A DNA stretch of 37,073 nt. Source: Parasedimentitalea huanghaiensis (GTDB taxonomy: Bacteria > Pseudomonadota > Alphaproteobacteria > Rhodobacterales > Rhodobacteraceae). A program made the translations under genes and the position numbers. The notes below the pieces were generated by a model that saw nothing but the letters and a program-made list of their open reading frames with translations, had not been told where the DNA came from and searched no databases. How positions within the stretch are numbered: the first letter of the stretch is position 1; every line of letters starts with the position of its first letter. Shown one piece after another: positions 33,047 to 37,073 of the stretch. The stretch spans positions 1 through 37,073 of the forward strand of contig NZ_WQLV01000026.1 of the NCBI RefSeq assembly GCF_009753675.1, given 5' to 3'.

Positions 33047-33274
33047 ATGGAGATTGTTGCCTCTTTGCCGACGGGCATGCCGCCAATCGATAACCTAGAT
33101 GCAATCAAGTCCGCTTAGCAGGTTTATACAGTACTTGCCGACCGCCATAACGATACTGGTACCTCTACTGTTATGAAGGGCTATGAATGGACATCCGAAG
33201 GTGGCGATAACATTCATCGCAAGGTTCTGTTCCGGGATGAAGCTTCCATGGCCAACACGGTTGTGCCCTGTTAA
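33047..33274 (+). pseudogene. Possible gene remnant with in-frame TAG
   Basis: An ATG at 33047 opens a natural-looking frame (IVASLPTGMPPIDNLDAIKS) that meets TAG at 33116-33118. It goes on in the same frame as VYTVLADRHNDTGTSTVMKG and YEWTSEGGDNIHRKVLFRDE to TAA at 33272. Both halves have balanced composition, suggesting one 74-residue gene broken by a nonsense mutation. I recognise no family and see no ribosome site. The rest of the 32937-33368 gap shows nothing else. Confidence 0.3.
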
Positions 33275-33368
33275 TTTGTGCGGGGGCAACTCTGCGCCCT
33301 CGCACTCTGGATTTCTCATCTGTTTCAGTGCATCAAGCCAACCGAACACACAAATGGCGAGGTGCCGC

Positions 33369-34055
33369 ATGAAACTTTTCGTCGGCCTTGGGAATCCGGG
33401 CAGTAAATACGCGCGAAACCGGCACAATATCGGCTTCATGGCTTTGGACCAAATTGCGTCGGATCATGGGTTTTCTCCTTGGAAATCAAAATTCCAGTCC
33501 CAACTTTGCGAAGGTAAGTTTGGGAGCACCAAGGTGCTACTACTCAAGCCGCAGACATTTATGAACCTGTCTGGTCAGGCTGTCGGCGAAGCTATGCGGT
33601 TCTACAAGATCGAAAACTCGGATGTTACCGTCTTGCACGACGAATTGGATTTGGCACCGGGAAAATGCCGGGTCAAGAAGGGCGGCGGTCATGCCGGCCA
33701 CAATGGCTTGCGTTCAATCCACTCGCATATCGGGGCGGATTATGGCCGGGTACGATTGGGCATAGGCCACCCGGGCCACAAGGACGCGGTTGCAGGCTAT
33801 GTATTGCGTGATTTTCCTAAAGCGGACGAAGGCTGGCTGGATGATTTGATGCGCGGCATCTCGGATGGGGCGGCGTCATTGGCAGTCGGGGATGGTGGAC
33901 GCTTTATGAATGCGGTGGCCTTGCGCGTCGCGCCACCGCGCAGCTCGAACTCAAAGTCAAAAGGGCAGGGAGAGCAAGTGGTTCAAAAAGCTATTGTTGA
34001 TGCCCAACCCGATCAACGATCGCCACTTGAAAAACTGCTGGGCAAGTTCAAGTAA
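33369..34055 (+). CDS. pth: Peptidyl-tRNA hydrolase
   Basis: A 228-residue Pth1 enzyme. It frees tRNA from peptidyl-tRNA dropped by ribosomes. The N terminus MKLFVGLGNPGSKYARNRHNIGF has N9 and catalytic H19. KPQTFMNLSGQAV and HDELDL (catalytic Asp near 92) follow. KGGGHAGHNGLRS is the tRNA-binding loop. The C-terminal tail (RSSNSKSKGQGEQVV...PLEKLLGKFK) is a 40-residue extension common in alphaproteobacteria. The frame is open from 33183, but the Met at 33369 with GAGGTG upstream is clearly the start. It is essential in most bacteria. Confidence 0.97.
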   Translation: MKLFVGLGNPGSKYARNRHNIGFMALDQIASDHGFSPWKSKFQSQLCEGKFGSTKVLLLKPQTFMNLSGQAVGEAMRFYKIENSDVTVLHDELDLAPGKCRVKKGGGHAGHNGLRSIHSHIGADYGRVRLGIGHPGHKDAVAGYVLRDFPKADEGWLDDLMRGISDGAASLAVGDGGRFMNAVALRVAPPRSSNSKSKGQGEQVVQKAIVDAQPDQRSPLEKLLGKFK

Positions 34056-34128
34056 CGTAACTTCCGTAGCGTCCGGGTTGCCCTATTTGCCAGCACAGGC
34101 TTGGCTGGCGAAAACGGGAGGAACGCAA

Positions 34129-35292
34129 ATGCGTCGGTCGTTAAGGATCATTGTTCGGTCAGTGTTGGTGCTGTCTCTTGTTATCGTGGCGCTTGGGCTG
34201 TGGAAACGCGAAGAGTTTACCCGCTTGTTGGCGGTGAACTCGCTGTTTGCAGAAGAGAAAATCGTTGGCAACTTCTCCAATATGGAAGGCGCCTTTGAAA
34301 CCACTCCACTGGCGCGCGGGGGTAAAGCGATCAGCCCGCTTCCGCAGGGCGCTGAAATGACCTTTCCTGCGGGCACTGATCAATGGATCAAAGATCGCGC
34401 TATAACCTCGTTGCTGGTGTTGCAGGGCGGTCAGATCCGCCACGAAAGCTATTATCTTGGCACTGCCCCCAATGATCGGCGGATCTCCTGGTCGGTCGCC
34501 AAAAGCTACCTTTCCGCCCTGTTTGGGGTGTTGATGGAGGAGGGCGCAGTTGCCTCGATTGATGATCCGGTCACCAAATATGTGCCCCTGCTGAAAGGAA
34601 GCGCCTATGACGGTGCCAGTATTCGCAATGTTTTGAATATGGCTAGCGGCGTCACCTTTGACGAGGACTATCTGGACTATGATTCCGACATTAACCGCAT
34701 GGGTCGCGTTATCGCGTTGGGCGGCACTCTGGATCAGTTTGCAGCGGATCTGAAAGAGAGCTTCGCCACGCCGGGCGACACCTGGCAATACGTTTCGATT
34801 GACACCCATGTGATTGGCATGGTGATCCGCGGTGCCACTGGACGCGATGTTCCGTCTTTGCTGACAGAAAAAATCCTGGCGCCTCTAGGGCTGGAGCGGG
34901 ATGGCTATTACATTACGGACGGTGCCGGAGTGGCCTTTGTGCTGGGAGGGCTAAACTTTATGGCCCGCGATTTTGCCCGCTTTGGCTCGATGATCGCACA
35001 GGACGGTAACTATGGCGGTCAGCAAGTTGTGCCAGCAGGTTGGATCGCTGAGTCCACCCGCGCATCAGCTCCCACCAAACCCGGACAAACAGGATATGGC
35101 TATCAGTGGTGGATCCCAAAAGATGCACATGAGGGTGAGTTCTTTGCCCGCGGCGTTTATGGGCAATACTTTTACATTGATCGGTCTCGTGATGTGGTGA
35201 TTGTGTCAACAGGCGCGGATCGAAAATTCCGCGAGCAGGGCGTGAATGAAAGTAACATCGAAATGTTTCGCAAGCTGGTGAAGTTTCTGTAA
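34129..35292 (+). CDS. Serine hydrolase, class C beta-lactamase-like
   Basis: A 387-residue protein with an N-terminal membrane anchor or uncleaved signal (residues 7-24, IIVRSVLVLSLVIVALGLW) and a periplasmic PBP/beta-lactamase fold. The nucleophile motif is S122-V-A-K125 (WSVAKSY). YVS near 230 stands for Y-x-N, and RGVYGQ near 343 stands in the third-motif position. This group includes esterases, transpeptidase-like enzymes and 6-aminohexanoate hydrolases (DUF/EstB type) more often than true lactamases. The Met at 34129 with GGGAGG upstream is clearly the start, 73 codons inside the longest frame. It is the gene after pth. Confidence 0.85.
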   Translation: MRRSLRIIVRSVLVLSLVIVALGLWKREEFTRLLAVNSLFAEEKIVGNFSNMEGAFETTPLARGGKAISPLPQGAEMTFPAGTDQWIKDRAITSLLVLQGGQIRHESYYLGTAPNDRRISWSVAKSYLSALFGVLMEEGAVASIDDPVTKYVPLLKGSAYDGASIRNVLNMASGVTFDEDYLDYDSDINRMGRVIALGGTLDQFAADLKESFATPGDTWQYVSIDTHVIGMVIRGATGRDVPSLLTEKILAPLGLERDGYYITDGAGVAFVLGGLNFMARDFARFGSMIAQDGNYGGQQVVPAGWIAESTRASAPTKPGQTGYGYQWWIPKDAHEGEFFARGVYGQYFYIDRSRDVVIVSTGADRKFREQGVNESNIEMFRKLVKFL

Positions 35293-35367
35293 CCTTCAGA
35301 AGTCGGGACCGGGTGGTTGCTGCGTACCTGAAACGCGCAAAACAAATTGGGCTATGGGGATATTGAT

Positions 35368-36993
35368 ATGAGGAATTGGCTGAAAACATATGGTGCGAAC
35401 GTCCCGGCAGAGATTAATGCTGACCGGTACCCCTCGGTTGTGGCGCTGTTTGAGGAAGCAGCCGAAACCTATGCCGATAACATAGCCTATGAATGTTTCG
35501 GTAAATCGATGACCTATGCAGAAGTCGAGGCAAAGTCACGCGCCGTAGCCGCCTATTTGCAGGTTAAGATGGGGGTTAAACGCGGTGACCGTATTGCTTT
35601 GATGATGCCGAACACATTTGCGTTTCCCATCGCCATGCTAGGAATTCTTAGGGCAGGGGCGGTACAGGTGAACGTCAACCCTATGTATACAGCGCGCGAA
35701 CTTGAGCATCAGCTGAATGATGCAGGGGCCAAGACAATTCTGATCTTTGGCGGCTCAACACCGGTTCTGGCAGACATCATTGGTAAAACTGTGATCGACA
35801 CGGTGGTATCCATTGATCTAAGCGATGGCATGGATCTCCCAGTCCCATCGCCAGTGGTTGATGACAGGCTGGCCGATGTCATTTCTTTCGCCGATATCCT
35901 TACCCACGGCGCAGATCTGGAATATCAGCAGGTAGATTTGACAGGTAACGACAATATCTTCTTTCAGTACACAGGCGGCACAACCGGCCCTTCAAAGGGG
36001 GCTGTTCTTAGCCATCGCAATGTGGTGGCCAATCTGGAGCAGTATAAAGCAAACTGGCCCGAGGCTTCGCGTCCAAATGTCGAGGCCATGGTTTGCGCGC
36101 TGCCCCTGTACCACATATTTGGCCTGACTATTTCGTTGGCCTATGTGTCTTTGGGTGGGCGAATACTGCTGATCCCCAATCCCCGTGATATGGACGCAGT
36201 TATAGACACCATCAAAGATGCCGGCATCACCATGTTCCCTGCGGTGAATACTTTATTTGCGGGTGTCGCGGCGCACCCAAGAGCAGCAGAAATCGATTTC
36301 TCGAAACATGTGTTCTCGCTCGGTGGCGGATCTGCCGTGTTGGAAACCACATCAAACAACTGGAAAGCGCTGACCGGCAGGCATATCACCGAAGGCTACG
36401 GCATGTCGGAGACGGCTCCGTTGTTGACCGGGGTTCCAATCGGTGGAGCCGAGTTCACGGGTTCCTGCGGATTGCCGGTGCCATCGACAGATATCATCCT
36501 GTTGGGGGAAGATAACACCGAAGTCCCAACGGGAGAGCGTGGCGAGATCTGTGCCAAGGGCCCACAGGTGATGGCGGGGTACTGGAACAGGCCAGATGCC
36601 AATGCTGAGGTCTTTACCAAAGAGGGGTATTTTCGCACTGGCGATATTGGTGTCTTTGATGAGGCTGGTTTTCTTCGCATTGTGGACCGTAAGAAAGACA
36701 TGATCATCGTGTCTGGCTTTAACGTCTTCCCAAATGAGATCGAGGCAGTTGTCGCAGCCTGTGATGGGATTATAGAATGTGCCTGCGTCGGAGTTGCTGA
36801 CGAAAAGACGGGCGAGGGCGTCAGCCTCTTTGTGGTCAAAGCGCCAGAGGCAGAATTGAACGACGAGTCGATTACAGAGTACTGTCGCCAAAACCTGACC
36901 CCCTACAAGGTCCCGTGCAAGATAACCTATCTCGCAGAATTGCCCAAATCCAATGTCGGTAAAATCCTGCGCCGCGAGCTGCGTAAGATGTAA
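35368..36993 (+). CDS. Long-chain fatty acid/acyl-CoA ligase (FadD-like)
   Basis: A 541-residue adenylate-forming enzyme that activates a carboxylic acid with ATP and joins it to CoA. The P-loop signature YTGGTTGPSKGAVLSH lies near 205-220. EGYGMSET lies near 343, GYFRTGDIG near 415, and DRKKDMIIVSGFNVFPNE near 435. The catalytic Lys is in PKSNVGKILRREL near the end. It resembles FadD-type enzymes, but the acyl chain length preference is not readable. The Met at 35368 with GGGGA upstream is preferred over a TTG at 35347. Confidence 0.88.
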   Translation: MRNWLKTYGANVPAEINADRYPSVVALFEEAAETYADNIAYECFGKSMTYAEVEAKSRAVAAYLQVKMGVKRGDRIALMMPNTFAFPIAMLGILRAGAVQVNVNPMYTARELEHQLNDAGAKTILIFGGSTPVLADIIGKTVIDTVVSIDLSDGMDLPVPSPVVDDRLADVISFADILTHGADLEYQQVDLTGNDNIFFQYTGGTTGPSKGAVLSHRNVVANLEQYKANWPEASRPNVEAMVCALPLYHIFGLTISLAYVSLGGRILLIPNPRDMDAVIDTIKDAGITMFPAVNTLFAGVAAHPRAAEIDFSKHVFSLGGGSAVLETTSNNWKALTGRHITEGYGMSETAPLLTGVPIGGAEFTGSCGLPVPSTDIILLGEDNTEVPTGERGEICAKGPQVMAGYWNRPDANAEVFTKEGYFRTGDIGVFDEAGFLRIVDRKKDMIIVSGFNVFPNEIEAVVAACDGIIECACVGVADEKTGEGVSLFVVKAPEAELNDESITEYCRQNLTPYKVPCKITYLAELPKSNVGKILRRELRKM

Positions 36994-36998
36994 CCACC

Positions 36999-37033
36999 AT
37001 TCCGACTCGTTTTGACATATTCCGACTCGTTTT
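36999..37033. repeat. Two 15-bp direct repeats, 20-bp period
   Basis: ATTCCGACTCGTTTT occurs at 36999-37013 and at 37019-37033, separated by GACAT, directly after the ligase stop. The exact 20-bp period (two helical turns) suggests protein-binding sites or the start of a longer array cut by the window edge. Confidence 0.6.
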
Positions 37034-37073
37034 TTGTTGTTTTTGAGGGTTGAGTCTGTGGATAGGTCTGTGG

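Noticed and set aside
32347-33108. 253-codon minus-strand frame over rplY
   Set aside because: Antisense shadow of rplY, crossing a terminator.
37056-37064. TGTGGATAG, similar to a DnaA box
   Set aside because: One mismatch, a single copy and no origin features in view.
1-37073. CRISPR arrays, insertion sequences, rRNA
   Set aside because: No regularly spaced repeat array, transposase or rRNA-like sequence was seen.

Overview
The window looks like chromosomal DNA of a marine Rhodobacterales (Roseobacter-group) alphaproteobacterium. The protein style and the backbone content suggest this: ychF, trpA, rplY, pth, an FMN lactate dehydrogenase, an H-NOX/hybrid kinase pair and a Tat-exported Acg-like nitroreductase. 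The genus cannot be fixed from sequence reading alone.

Layout. (1) Positions 1-2046 hold leftovers of an accessory element: a cluster of AAACGT-type repeats (355-518) and a minus-strand mini-operon. That operon contains an AlpA-like activator, a possible 47-codon ORF, an XRE-like regulator broken by one extra base in a homopolymer, and a 47-aa ORF. (2) Positions 2047-22570 are an integrated mobilizable island of about 20.5 kb. It is bounded by a 14-bp direct repeat (TGGCGGAGACGAAG) that is the 3' end of tRNA-Ser(GCU). The intact tRNA gene is at the right end, next to a P4-type tyrosine integrase. (3) Positions 22645-37073 are ordinary chromosome.

The island has two lanes. The plus-strand lane (2.4-14.5 kb) is a defence operon, mostly overlapping or with gaps under 55 bp. 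Its order is a BrxR/CapW-like WYL regulator with two palindromes at its 5' end, hsdR, hsdM, hsdS, a GIY-YIG-like protein, a PD-(D/E)XK (DUF91/DUF5655-like) protein, a PUA/EVE-like + GIY-YIG fusion, an OLD/DUF3696-like AAA ATPase, and a protein with a phospholipase-D-like H-D-R motif. The last two form a one-base-overlapping pair and are the best candidate for a little-described defence module. The minus-strand lane (22.4-16.6 kb) is the mobility module: an unknown protein, integrase, another unknown protein, an excisionase-like HTH, a replication-initiator-like protein, a candidate oriT, MobC, and a relaxase. The relaxase gene contains MobB- and MobD-like genes nested in another frame, as in ColE1. 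An XRE regulator, a secreted protein and a metallophosphoesterase lie between the lanes.

In the chromosome, ychF and a nucleoside hydrolase form one unit and trpA follows a PagL-like lipid A deacylase. The H-NOX sensor overlaps its hybrid kinase. An Acg-like nitroreductase overlaps its MarR repressor, behind a double palindromic operator. These are followed by lldD, a LysE exporter, rplY, pth, a serine hydrolase and an acyl-CoA ligase.
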